Shown here one piece after another: positions 1-7,351 of a DNA stretch of 15,180 bases. How positions within the stretch are numbered: the first letter of the stretch is position 1; each line of letters starts with the position of its first letter. The stretch is taken from positions 1-15,180 of the forward strand of contig CAXMUH010000146.1 of the NCBI GenBank assembly GCA_964196565.1, read 5' to 3'. The notes beneath the pieces were generated by a model. That model saw nothing but the letters and a program-made list of their open reading frames with translations. It made no database searches and had not been told where the DNA came from. Both the position numbers and the translations under genes were made by a program. The stretch is from 2-12-FULL-42-15 sp964196565 (lineage in GTDB: Bacteria > Pseudomonadota > Gammaproteobacteria > Coxiellales > Coxiellaceae).

Positions 1-2
1 AT

Positions 3-350
3 GTACACTGCGCATTTCTCATCGATTTTGCAACCAAACTTGCCTCACAGCTGAACCTGCGCAATGCCCCAAGATCTGAAGCTTCGATGTTTATCTCCCA
101 CATTTTCACTGCATCAAAACACATTTTTAACAGAGAACCCACACACAAGCCGATCTGCGGACAATTTTGAATATAAAATCTCTTCAAGCAGCTCATGTAC
201 CACGCGTACACTGCGCATTTCTCATCGATTTTGCAACCAAACTTGCCTCACAGCTGAACCTGCGCAATGCCCCAAGATCTGAAGCTTCGATTTTTATCTC
301 CAACCTTTTCACGGCATCAAAACTGACATTTTTAACGGAGAACTCACACA
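3..350. repeat. Two-copy direct repeat, ~145-bp units, 203-bp period
   Basis: Positions 3-145 and 206-350 are the same sequence. The first 86 bases (3-88 and 206-291) are identical. The remainder differs at about six sites plus one 2-base insertion (TG at 324-325). A 60-base spacer (146-205) separates the copies. Each copy contains the perfect 8-bp palindrome GAAGCTTC (78-85 and 281-288). The perfect identity of the 5' part points to recent duplication or gene conversion. Nothing resembles a transposase or known terminal inverted repeats. The function is unknown. It is too long and too few-copied to be a CRISPR array. Confidence 0.9.
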
Positions 351-362
351 TGCGGCCAAAGC

Positions 363-390
363 TTACACATCAAACAATGTATGTTATACT
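363..390 (+). promoter_or_regulatory. Predicted sigma-70 promoter of the efflux gene (extended -10)
   Basis: A -35-like TTACAC (363-368) is followed after 16 bp by TATACT (385-390). The bases TG at 382-383 complete an extended -10 element (TGnTATACT). This predicts a transcript starting near 397 and a leader of about 32 bases before the efflux gene. It is a motif prediction only. Confidence 0.5.
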
Positions 391-428
391 GCCATTTTTA
401 TATAATTTATAATTAAAAACAGTATGTT

Positions 429-1643
429 ATGAGTCAACACACCAACAGCGTCGCAAACCTAAATCCAATGCATCATCGCAGCATTTGGACTATTCTCGCT
501 ATCTTAACACCGCTGGTGCTCAGCATCTCGCTGTCGATGGATATCTACGTACCTTCATTGCCGATGATAGTGGAGAAGTTCCATACCAGTCAACAAGCGC
601 TGCAATGGACGCTTAGCATTTATATGTTTGGAGTCGGCTTCGGCCAATTATGCTTTGGCCCTTTGACCGATTATTTTGGTCGGCGCAAAATCGTGTTAAT
701 TGGAATTTTTATCTACTTATTAGGCACACTGGCTTGTATTTTTTCCGGCTCCATCACTATATTGATTCTGGGACGCTTACTGCAATCCATTGGCACCTGC
801 GCCGCGCTCGTTGTCGCCTACGCCGTGGTGCGCGATCTGTATGACGTAACAACCAGCGCTAGAATTTATAGCTTCTTAAATGCCGCTACAGCTTTAGGAC
901 CCGTAGTTGCACCGCTTTTAGGTGGTTACTTGCAAATTCACTATCACACCTGGCGTGCGTCATTTGTGTTTCTATTAATTTTTGCAGGTTTGAGTTTATT
1001 CTCTACTTTTTTCTTTTTAAAAGAAACCTTACACCATTCAAAGCGCTTATCGATAAACCCTAGAGAGCTTATTCAACGTTATAAGAGCATTTTAAAGTCA
1101 AAAGTCTTTATTGAAAGCACCTTTCATGCATCGGTTGGCATGACTGTGTTATTTGTTTTTTGCTGTATCTCATCTTATTTATTAATAACCAATCTGCATG
1201 TCAGCGAGCTCCAATACGGACTGGCTTTTGGCTCGAATGCGGTTGCTTTTATCATTGCAAGTTTAGTGAGTGCACGACTCTCGAGTCGATTTAATTTAAG
1301 GCTTCCGATACGCTTGGGCGGGATTGTGTTATTAATCGGATCTATTATTATGTTGTTTATCAATTTATTTTTTGGATTAAGTATTTTTCACTTTATGATT
1401 CCAATGTGGTTTGCCTCATTTGGCGCGGGCTTAATGATGGGGCCAGCAGTAGCTATTGCGCTTGAAAAATTTCCTCATGCTGCAGGAACAGCTTCTTCTA
1501 TTATCAATGCCAGTGAGTTTATATTTGCAGGCCTTTTTGGAACGATTTTAATGATGCACAGTGCATCGACATTAATTCCGTTTGCAAGCCTGATGCTTGT
1601 CCTTGGATTAATATCGATCACTTGGTCCTGCAACTCGCGCTAA
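429..1643 (+). CDS. Bcr/CflA-family multidrug efflux transporter (MFS)
   Basis: This is an inner-membrane proton-driven exporter of the major facilitator superfamily, 404 residues, the normal size for 12 membrane helices. The Bcr/CflA (DHA1) signature is clear. SMDIYVPSLP in helix 1 (residues 36-45) carries the conserved acidic D38. Motif A is GPLTDYFGRRK (77-87). Helix 4 has RLLQSIG (116-122), and the antiporter motif C region is GPVVAPLLGG (157-166). Family members export drugs such as bicyclomycin, chloramphenicol or sulfonamides, or amino-acid-related compounds; the substrate cannot be read from the sequence. The ATG at 429 has no clear Shine-Dalgarno sequence. An in-frame ATG at 468 is an alternative and would remove a 13-residue hydrophilic lead. 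A two-codon reading frame (424-432) overlaps the start. The gene runs convergently into the outer-membrane protein gene, with 7 bases between the stops. Confidence 0.93.
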   Translation: MSQHTNSVANLNPMHHRSIWTILAILTPLVLSISLSMDIYVPSLPMIVEKFHTSQQALQWTLSIYMFGVGFGQLCFGPLTDYFGRRKIVLIGIFIYLLGTLACIFSGSITILILGRLLQSIGTCAALVVAYAVVRDLYDVTTSARIYSFLNAATALGPVVAPLLGGYLQIHYHTWRASFVFLLIFAGLSLFSTFFFLKETLHHSKRLSINPRELIQRYKSILKSKVFIESTFHASVGMTVLFVFCCISSYLLITNLHVSELQYGLAFGSNAVAFIIASLVSARLSSRFNLRLPIRLGGIVLLIGSIIMLFINLFFGLSIFHFMIPMWFASFGAGLMMGPAVAIALEKFPHAAGTASSIINASEFIFAGLFGTILMMHSASTLIPFASLMLVLGLISITWSCNSR

Positions 1644-1650
1644 ACATGAC

Positions 1651-3132
1651 TTAAGAGAAATAGAAATTCGCTCTTACTAACACTTCATTGGTTTGTGGGC
1701 TGTATGAGCCAACAAAAGTGTGGTCAACACCACTTGCTCGTACTAATTGATTATAAGAGCTGTTTTGATAAAAGGTAAAATCATCCTCAACGCCTATACT
1801 AAAGCCCTTAGAAATAAAACCTTCAAGCCCCAATGCAAATTCCACTACCGTGTTGTGTCGTGTTTGGGCAGCAATACTCACTATGGGAGTAGATAAATTA
1901 CGCCACTGCGCTCCACTGTTGAACACGGTACGCGTAAATGCCGCACCGATTTTGGCATAAAATAGGGTAAATCGATCCAATAAAACGCCAAATTTAAAAT
2001 CCAAACCACCATAATTCCTCACATCCAGTTTGAAATTAATATTTTGAGGACCCGGGGCAGTGCGGTTGGCGACTTTAGCGACATAATGCTTAGCATCTAA
2101 ATGCCCAACAAGGCCCGCAAAAAATCGGCCCCAAGCTTGCCCGCCACCAGCATTAATACCACCCATTCCACTCCAGCCAGTAAAAGCTACGTTATTTCTA
2201 TTAGTATCAGGTAGTGTGGCCACGCCGGTATTAACGACGGTGAAAAAATTACTCCTGCTGGCATACATATAACCATAGCCACCATAAAGCCCGACATAGA
2301 TGGCGTCAAATGGTGAGTGCCCATGCACAGTGGTAGCTACAGCAGAATAAGGCGTAGCAGAAAAATAATAATGGATACCGAGCACAGTTGAGAGTGTTCT
2401 GAATCGAGCGGTGACTTCACTGGTCCTAAGAAAGGCATCACGGGCCGAACTATCCCCAGTAAGCGAGCTAAAGCCACTGTAAAGGTATTTGAAAAATAAT
2501 GACCAATGCTGCGCAAATTGATTTTCTTCACCGAAACCGATCTGAAAACCACCAATTCTAGTCCTTGTGTTGAAGTTATTCACAGGCAAAGACTGTACTG
2601 CGGGAAGAGCCACCGTATTACCGACTGCATTAAATTTAACATCAGCCCAAGCTGCCGCAGCTTGCAGATAAAACAAGGTATTCGGTGAAAGCACAAAACC
2701 GGGTTTAAGGCCAATAGAGAAACTATCTTTAACTGATGCCTGAAAGCTGAAGGCATTGAAAACATTGGGACCAGCATCTGGATAGTCGGTACGATCAATC
2801 CGATTACTTGTTAATGAGAAAAATTGTGCTTCGAAAAATGCACCCAAGTAAAAATGGTCCATTTGCGAGCCATAACCAAAATCGACGCCGCCGATTACCC
2901 CGCTATTTTCCAGTGCACCAATGCGATCAAAAGTAGAAACTGTTGAGCCATCATCAAACACATAGTTCAATCGGAAAGGGATATCAGCTGAGGCAACGCC
3001 AATATCAGCACCTGCATAGAAACCGCTAAAACTGTATGCAGATGGCTGCTCAATCCCACCGGCGATAGATGTACCAACAGTTAAAAGACCTGCAGCTAAA
3101 AGAGACAAAAAAGTTGAACTTCCCTTTGTCAT
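1651..3132 (-). CDS. Outer-membrane protein with two fused beta-barrel domains
   Basis: A 493-residue secreted protein. Residues 1-24 form a signal peptide with a basic start, a hydrophobic core and likely cleavage after TSIA. The mature part looks like two OmpA/Omp25-type small barrels in series. Each opens with an aromatic-glycine strand (FSGFYAGADIG, 35-45; AIYVGLYGGYGY, 278-289) and continues with alternating polar and aromatic strands. Each ends in the strand signature of an outer-membrane barrel: GIHYYFS (252-258) and RANFYFS (487-493). The second end is the true C-terminus, with an aromatic residue near the end as the BAM insertion machinery prefers. A short linker (259-275) joins the halves. 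A single 8-stranded barrel is usually about 200-250 residues, so the length fits two. The start has a good ribosome site (AGGGAG, 3141-3146, 8-base spacing). The specific function is not recognisable; porin-like, adhesive or structural roles are all possible. Confidence 0.8.
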   Translation of the reverse strand: MTKGSSTFLSLLAAGLLTVGTSIAGGIEQPSAYSFSGFYAGADIGVASADIPFRLNYVFDDGSTVSTFDRIGALENSGVIGGVDFGYGSQMDHFYLGAFFEAQFFSLTSNRIDRTDYPDAGPNVFNAFSFQASVKDSFSIGLKPGFVLSPNTLFYLQAAAAWADVKFNAVGNTVALPAVQSLPVNNFNTRTRIGGFQIGFGEENQFAQHWSLFFKYLYSGFSSLTGDSSARDAFLRTSEVTARFRTLSTVLGIHYYFSATPYSAVATTVHGHSPFDAIYVGLYGGYGYMYASRSNFFTVVNTGVATLPDTNRNNVAFTGWSGMGGINAGGGQAWGRFFAGLVGHLDAKHYVAKVANRTAPGPQNINFKLDVRNYGGLDFKFGVLLDRFTLFYAKIGAAFTRTVFNSGAQWRNLSTPIVSIAAQTRHNTVVEFALGLEGFISKGFSIGVEDDFTFYQNSSYNQLVRASGVDHTFVGSYSPQTNEVLVRANFYFS

Positions 3133-3210
3133 TATTGAATCTCCCTATTCAGATAAATTCGAAATCCATGTCCATTAGCTTAATTGGCAATCCAGGACCT
3201 TCGATTACTG

Positions 3211-3240
3211 ATCATACCATATATTTATTTTTAAGAACAA
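3211..3240 (-). promoter_or_regulatory. Predicted promoter of the two-barrel outer-membrane protein gene
   Basis: On the minus strand TTGTTC (3235-3240) is followed after 18 bp by TATGAT (3211-3216). A TG one base upstream of the hexamer gives an extended -10 (TGGTATGAT). The leader to the start codon would be about 70 bases. This suggests the gene is transcribed on its own rather than by read-through from the operon ending at 3261. Confidence 0.5.
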
Positions 3241-3268
3241 GGAGTTCCGCGTATTCTGCCTTATTCTT
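3233..3268. repeat. Inverted repeat at the end of the hydrolase gene and the outer-membrane gene promoter
   Basis: The 10-base arms AAGAACAAGG (3233-3242) and CCTTATTCTT (3259-3268) flank a 16-base loop. One position is mismatched in DNA but pairs as U-G in the minus-strand RNA. The right arm covers the hydrolase stop codon and the left arm covers the predicted -35 box of the next gene. No U-tract follows on the minus strand, so this is not a classical terminator. It may protect the 3' end of the operon message or bind a protein. Confidence 0.4.
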
Positions 3269-4352
3269 GAGTTGAAATGTTCTGCGTGACACCTTCACAT
3301 TCACCTAAAAGCCGAATTTCTGTAAAAAATTTTGCCACATCCGCATCGCCAATGTCACTAAGGTTAGGAGGCTGCCATTTCGGTGCTTGATCTTTATCCA
3401 CCAGCACCGCACGTACCCCCTCATAGAAATCATGCGAGTACAAAAATCCATGGGCAATATTAAAATCCATCTGCATGATTTGATCGAATGACAACGATTC
3501 TGCTTGATTTAAATGCGCAAAAGTCACTTTTAAGCTGGTCGGCGAACGCGCCAGCAAGGTGCGAATGGCTTGATTGCTAAAAGGGCTAGCCGCCTCACTC
3601 AAACGATCCAATATCAACTCAACACAATCCTCTGAAAAACAGTGATCAATCTCAACCCGATGGGGTAAAACTTCTGGCTCCGGTAAATCCATTTTAAATT
3701 TATCTATAATACAACTTACTGCATTAAAATCATCGGAGTCAAATTCCGTTTCACGCAACTTCTGGGTAAGATTCAGCAGTCGATCGCGAGGCACAGAATG
3801 ATTAATTAATTTAAAAGCTAAAGCATCACCCGCATTTATGGTGGATCCTGTTAAAGCGAGATACATACCAAATTTTCCTGGACATTGATTTAAAAAATGG
3901 GCCGCACCAATATCGGGGAAAAAGCCAATTAAGGTTTCAGGCATTGCAAAACGAAAATATTCAGACGCCACACGGTGCGAGCCGTGAATGGAAACGCCTG
4001 CACCTCCGCCCATAGTAAGCCCATCTAAAAACGAGATATAAGGTTTATTAAAATGATAAATGGCTTTATTCATTTGGTATTCTTGACTAAAAAAACCTTC
4101 TGAAGCTAAAGGGTCGTCCTTATTTGCATACAGAGATTTTACATCGCCACCCGCACAAAAAGCGCGATCTCCCGATCCTTTGATTATAACCGCTTTGATA
4201 TCTTCATCCTTTTGCCACTCATTTAACTGAGCCCTAAGTGCCATACACATTTTTTTATTTAACGAGTTAAGTGCTCTGGGGCGATCAAGTAAAATTTCTC
4301 CAATATCACCACGTTTTCCGGACAATCGTTGAAAAAGAATATCATCAGTCAT
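3261..4352 (-). CDS. 3-hydroxyisobutyryl-CoA hydrolase (enoyl-CoA hydratase superfamily)
   Basis: A cytoplasmic enzyme of the crotonase superfamily, 363 residues. It most resembles the hydrolases that release free 3-hydroxyisobutyrate from its CoA thioester in valine breakdown. Evidence: the oxyanion-hole segment GDRAFCAGGDVKSLY (61-75), GLTMGGGAGVSIHG (111-124), and the hydrolase-type motif MPETLIGFFPDIG (137-149) with acidic residues E139 and D147. The C-terminal block EGVRAVLVDKDQAPKW (311-326) separates these hydrolases from ordinary enoyl-CoA hydratases, which are about 100 residues shorter. Its start overlaps the end of the upstream ATPase gene by 8 bases, and a strong ribosome site (AAGGAG, 4359-4364) lies inside that gene, so it is the last gene of the transporter operon. 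No other valine-pathway gene is in the window. A broader acyl-CoA hydrolase or hydratase activity is possible. Confidence 0.85.
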   Translation of the reverse strand: MTDDILFQRLSGKRGDIGEILLDRPRALNSLNKKMCMALRAQLNEWQKDEDIKAVIIKGSGDRAFCAGGDVKSLYANKDDPLASEGFFSQEYQMNKAIYHFNKPYISFLDGLTMGGGAGVSIHGSHRVASEYFRFAMPETLIGFFPDIGAAHFLNQCPGKFGMYLALTGSTINAGDALAFKLINHSVPRDRLLNLTQKLRETEFDSDDFNAVSCIIDKFKMDLPEPEVLPHRVEIDHCFSEDCVELILDRLSEAASPFSNQAIRTLLARSPTSLKVTFAHLNQAESLSFDQIMQMDFNIAHGFLYSHDFYEGVRAVLVDKDQAPKWQPPNLSDIGDADVAKFFTEIRLLGECEGVTQNISTQE

Positions 4353-5961
4353 TAAAAACTCCTTGGATCGTAGGAACTGCGCTTAATAATGATTTGGTGT
4401 AATCATCTTGCGGGTTTTGTAAAATTGTTTCCGTTTGACCTTTTTCCACGATTCGGCCATGATACATCACAGCAAGATAGTGTGACAAAAAAGCCACAAC
4501 TGAAATATTATGGGTAATTAAAAGGTAGGACATATTATACTGCTTTTGCAGCTCCTCTAACAACTCTAAAATTTGCATTTGAATAGAAACATCTAACGCA
4601 CTGGTTGGCTCATCCAAAATCAACAATTTAGGCCTCAACGCTAATGCGCGCGCAATACAAATTCGTTGGCGCTCACCACCTGAGAACTCATGTGGATAAC
4701 GCCACTTATGATCCGGACTTAACCCGACTCTAATTAATAATTCATCCACTCGCTCCAACTGCAACTTTCTCTTTTTAATGACTTTTTGCGCCTGAATCCC
4801 TTCTAAAATACTGTCTGCCACCACACGGCGCGGGTTCAAAGAAACATAAGGATCTTGAAAGATAATTTGTATATCACGACGTATTGGTCTTAAACGTGAA
4901 TAAGAAAGGGTGGATAAATCGCAATCATCAAAATGAATTGAGCCCTCGGTTGCCTTTATTAAACGAATAATCGCTTTCGCTGCCGTTGTTTTACCCGAGC
5001 CCGACTCTCCAACCAAAGCCAGCGTTTCTCCTTTTGCGATTGAAAATTCAATTCCATCCACTGCTTTCACTTGCTTTTTATTAGAAAACCAATTGCTTCC
5101 AATCGGAAAATAAACCTTTAGATTATCAACTTTAAGTATGGTTTCTTTACCTGGCGTGTGTTTTTGCCTAACTTCGCTTGACGGAATTGCGCTCAATAGT
5201 TTTTTAGAATAATCATCCTTGGGATCTCGAAAAAAAGTTTTTGCACTACTATGTTCAACCACTTGGCCGCGCTGAATCACCACAACATCATACGCAATTT
5301 TTGAAATCACCGCCAAATCATGCGTGATAAATAATAATGATAAATTTTCTTTTTCACGCATCTCTAACAATAAATCTAAAACTTGCGCCTGAATGGTAAC
5401 ATCAAGCGCCGTGGTTGGTTCATCCGCAATAATTAACTGCGGTTCGCCGCATATTGCCATGGCGATCATCGCCCGCTGGCGCATACCACCAGAGAGTTCA
5501 TGCGGATAAGAGTGATACGTGCGTTTAACATCTTTAATGCCAACCTCATCTAATAAAGATAAAGCACGCTCTTTTCTTTGGCTCGAACCTAGTTTAAGCT
5601 TTTTTAACACTTCATCCATTTGTTGTGAGATACGTAGCACTGGATTAAATGCAGACATCGAGTCTTGAAAAATCATCCCAATTTTGGTGCCACGAATATT
5701 TCGCATTTCTTGTTCAGAACAATCAAGTAGACTTAAATCCTGAAAGATTACTTTCGAATTGTCATCAACATAAGCTCCATAAGGCAACAACTGCATAATG
5801 GCTAATGCCGTCATCGATTTACCAGACCCGGACTCTCCCACCAACCCCAATGACTGACCACGCTCAATACTAAAGTTCACTTTGTTCACGACATCCGACC
5901 AGCCTTTTTTTGCTGGAAATGAAACCGTTAAATTCTCGACTTTCAAAATAGTATCATTCAT
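4345..5961 (-). CDS. yejF: Peptide ABC transporter, fused double ATP-binding subunit (YejF-like)
   Basis: The cytoplasmic motor of the importer, with two complete ABC ATPase domains in one chain of 538 residues. Domain 1 has Walker A GESGSGKS (42-49), signature LSGGM (156-160) and Walker B LIIADEP (176-182). Domain 2 has Walker A GESGSGKT (318-325), signature FSGGE (426-430) and Walker B LLILDEP (446-452). Each domain is followed by the C-terminal oligopeptide-transporter extension (DDYSKKLLSAIP and DDYTKSLLSAVP). The fused layout and size match YejF; unfused relatives are DppD/DppF and OppD/OppF. I chose the ATG at 5961, four bases after the preceding stop. A TTG at 5973 in the same frame would add four residues and overlap the permease gene. 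All nucleotide-binding motifs are intact, so both sites should hydrolyse ATP. The hydrolase gene overlaps its 3' end. Confidence 0.92.
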   Translation of the reverse strand: MNDTILKVENLTVSFPAKKGWSDVVNKVNFSIERGQSLGLVGESGSGKSMTALAIMQLLPYGAYVDDNSKVIFQDLSLLDCSEQEMRNIRGTKIGMIFQDSMSAFNPVLRISQQMDEVLKKLKLGSSQRKERALSLLDEVGIKDVKRTYHSYPHELSGGMRQRAMIAMAICGEPQLIIADEPTTALDVTIQAQVLDLLLEMREKENLSLLFITHDLAVISKIAYDVVVIQRGQVVEHSSAKTFFRDPKDDYSKKLLSAIPSSEVRQKHTPGKETILKVDNLKVYFPIGSNWFSNKKQVKAVDGIEFSIAKGETLALVGESGSGKTTAAKAIIRLIKATEGSIHFDDCDLSTLSYSRLRPIRRDIQIIFQDPYVSLNPRRVVADSILEGIQAQKVIKKRKLQLERVDELLIRVGLSPDHKWRYPHEFSGGERQRICIARALALRPKLLILDEPTSALDVSIQMQILELLEELQKQYNMSYLLITHNISVVAFLSHYLAVMYHGRIVEKGQTETILQNPQDDYTKSLLSAVPTIQGVFND

Positions 5962-5965
5962 CAGA

Positions 5966-7351
5966 TTACTCAATTTGACTTTGAATTCTTGGATCCAGCG
6001 CGTCTCGCACCGAATCTGAAAATAAATTGGCGCTCAATACCAAAACAAACATAAACACCAACGCGCTTAAAAGTGGCCACCAAACAATAGGTTCACGTGC
6101 AAGTTCTAGGCGCGAACTATTAATAATATTGCCCCAGCTAAATGTCGTCGGATCAACACCCACGCCAACGTACGATAATACCGCCTCAGCTAATACCAAC
6201 ATACTAAAGTCGAGCACAATCGTAATTAACACAATATGCATTACATTTGGCATAATATGTCGAAATATAATTTTGATTTTACTCACACTTAACGCTCTAG
6301 CGGCTTGCACAAATTCAAGCTCGCGTAATTTTAATGTTTCAGCTCGCAACAAACGACACAAACTGGCCCAACTGGTGATCCCTAAAATAATACATAATGC
6401 TAATAATCTCGCATCAGCGCGTTGAATTAATGTGGGGAATAAATCGGGGTGTGATGCGATATACATTTGCATCACTAGAATTGAAGCTGAAATTAGCAAA
6501 ACACCCGGAATTGAACTTAATGTGGTGTAGAGATATTGGATTACATCATCAATCCAGCCACCAAAAAATCCCGCCGCCATTCCAAATAATAAAGCAAATG
6601 GCAGCATAAACACCGTGGTTAATATGCCAATTAAAAGCCCAGTACGAATACTTTTAACCGAAGCATAAAACACATCATGCCCAATTTTATCTGTGCCAAA
6701 AATATGGTAATAAAACATCAGCTGCACCAACACCCAAATTGCTAACCACACAACCGCAAAAGTAATCATCATTTCACGCCAAGCAATATAGGATCTTCCT
6801 TTTATAATATCTCCAACGGAAGTGCCTCGACGCGCTAAAAACCAAAATAAAAGCCCAAGTATAATCAATAAAGTAAATAAACCCTCCGCTAATCCAATCA
6901 GAATTCTTATAAAAATATCCATCGACTTATCTGACTCTTGCGCAAGCTGCGCACCACCATATTTTAAACGCGCATATTGCTGCACATCGGTGCCATCTGA
7001 TAAACGCTGCGTAGAATGTGCAAACGATCGTGTTGCAAACGGTGCAGAATAGGTTCTCTCATCATGCGCCGCCAGTGAGGAAAGCCCGATGTCTAACAAT
7101 GATTTAACTTCTGTAATCGATTGCTTGGACTTAGGATAACTTACCTCAAAATGAATTGAATCCAAAAGACCAACAACCACATAGAAACTTAAAATAACCG
7201 CTGCAATCATTCCCGCTCGGCTATGAAAAACCCAGCGCCAAGGCTGTCGAAGATGGGGCAGTCTGCGCATATAGATTAAAAACACGATCGCAATTAGAAC
7301 TAACGCATAAATAATCCAATCACTGACTAACATGGCTAATTGTAATTTCAT
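5966..7351 (-). CDS. Peptide ABC transporter permease, DppC/YejE type, with extra N-terminal membrane region
   Basis: One of the two membrane-channel subunits, 461 residues, clearly longer than the roughly 300-340 usual for DppC or YejE. The typical part is the C-terminal half: FGTDKIGHDVFYASV (218-232), the EAA loop EFVQAARALSVSKIK (346-360) that contacts the ATPase, and the ending SVRDALDPR (447-455). Before it lies an added region: likely helices at 10-30 and 46-64, a hydrophilic loop of about 80 residues (65-143), and helices near 146-172 and 193-215. In the EAA loop the usual glycine after ARAL is a serine (S355), while the second permease keeps it. The start overlaps the stop of the upstream permease in an ATGA arrangement, typical of coupled translation of partner subunits. 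Function follows from family and context. Confidence 0.88.
   Translation of the reverse strand: MKLQLAMLVSDWIIYALVLIAIVFLIYMRRLPHLRQPWRWVFHSRAGMIAAVILSFYVVVGLLDSIHFEVSYPKSKQSITEVKSLLDIGLSSLAAHDERTYSAPFATRSFAHSTQRLSDGTDVQQYARLKYGGAQLAQESDKSMDIFIRILIGLAEGLFTLLIILGLLFWFLARRGTSVGDIIKGRSYIAWREMMITFAVVWLAIWVLVQLMFYYHIFGTDKIGHDVFYASVKSIRTGLLIGILTTVFMLPFALLFGMAAGFFGGWIDDVIQYLYTTLSSIPGVLLISASILVMQMYIASHPDLFPTLIQRADARLLALCIILGITSWASLCRLLRAETLKLRELEFVQAARALSVSKIKIIFRHIMPNVMHIVLITIVLDFSMLVLAEAVLSYVGVGVDPTTFSWGNIINSSRLELAREPIVWWPLLSALVFMFVLVLSANLFSDSVRDALDPRIQSQIE

Larger units (their letters stand above)
1..428. other. Non-coding region with tandem repeats, upstream of the efflux gene
   Basis: This stretch holds no gene that I can support. 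Short open frames cross it, but they run through repeated DNA in different frames. The repeat period of 203 bp is not a multiple of three, so the two copies cannot share one reading frame. What is present is a two-copy direct repeat, described separately, followed by a promoter at 363-390 and a short AT-rich leader to the efflux gene. The window cuts in at or near the start of the first repeat copy, so more copies may lie to the left. Confidence 0.7.

Noticed and set aside
3..350. CRISPR array
   Set aside because: Repeat units of about 145 bp with a single 60-base gap do not fit short repeats with unique spacers, and no cas gene is near.
64..412. Short plus-strand reading frames over the left-edge repeats
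   Set aside because: They read repeated DNA in different frames, show no family motif and have no convincing ribosome site.
1644..1650. Terminator between the convergent efflux and outer-membrane genes
   Set aside because: Only 7 bases separate the stops, and I see no stable hairpin with a U-tract on either side.
3261..4352. Plain enoyl-CoA hydratase
   Set aside because: The length of 363 residues, the MPETLIGFFPDIG motif and the C-terminal EGVRAVLVDKDQAPKW block fit the hydrolase branch better.
5962..5973. TTG start for the ATPase gene
   Set aside because: An ATG only four codons later sits just after the permease stop and still includes the whole first ABC domain.
6027..6425. 132-codon plus-strand open frame
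   Set aside because: It lies wholly inside the permease gene on the other strand, is rich in N, T and S as expected from antisense of membrane-helix codons, and has no recognisable domain.
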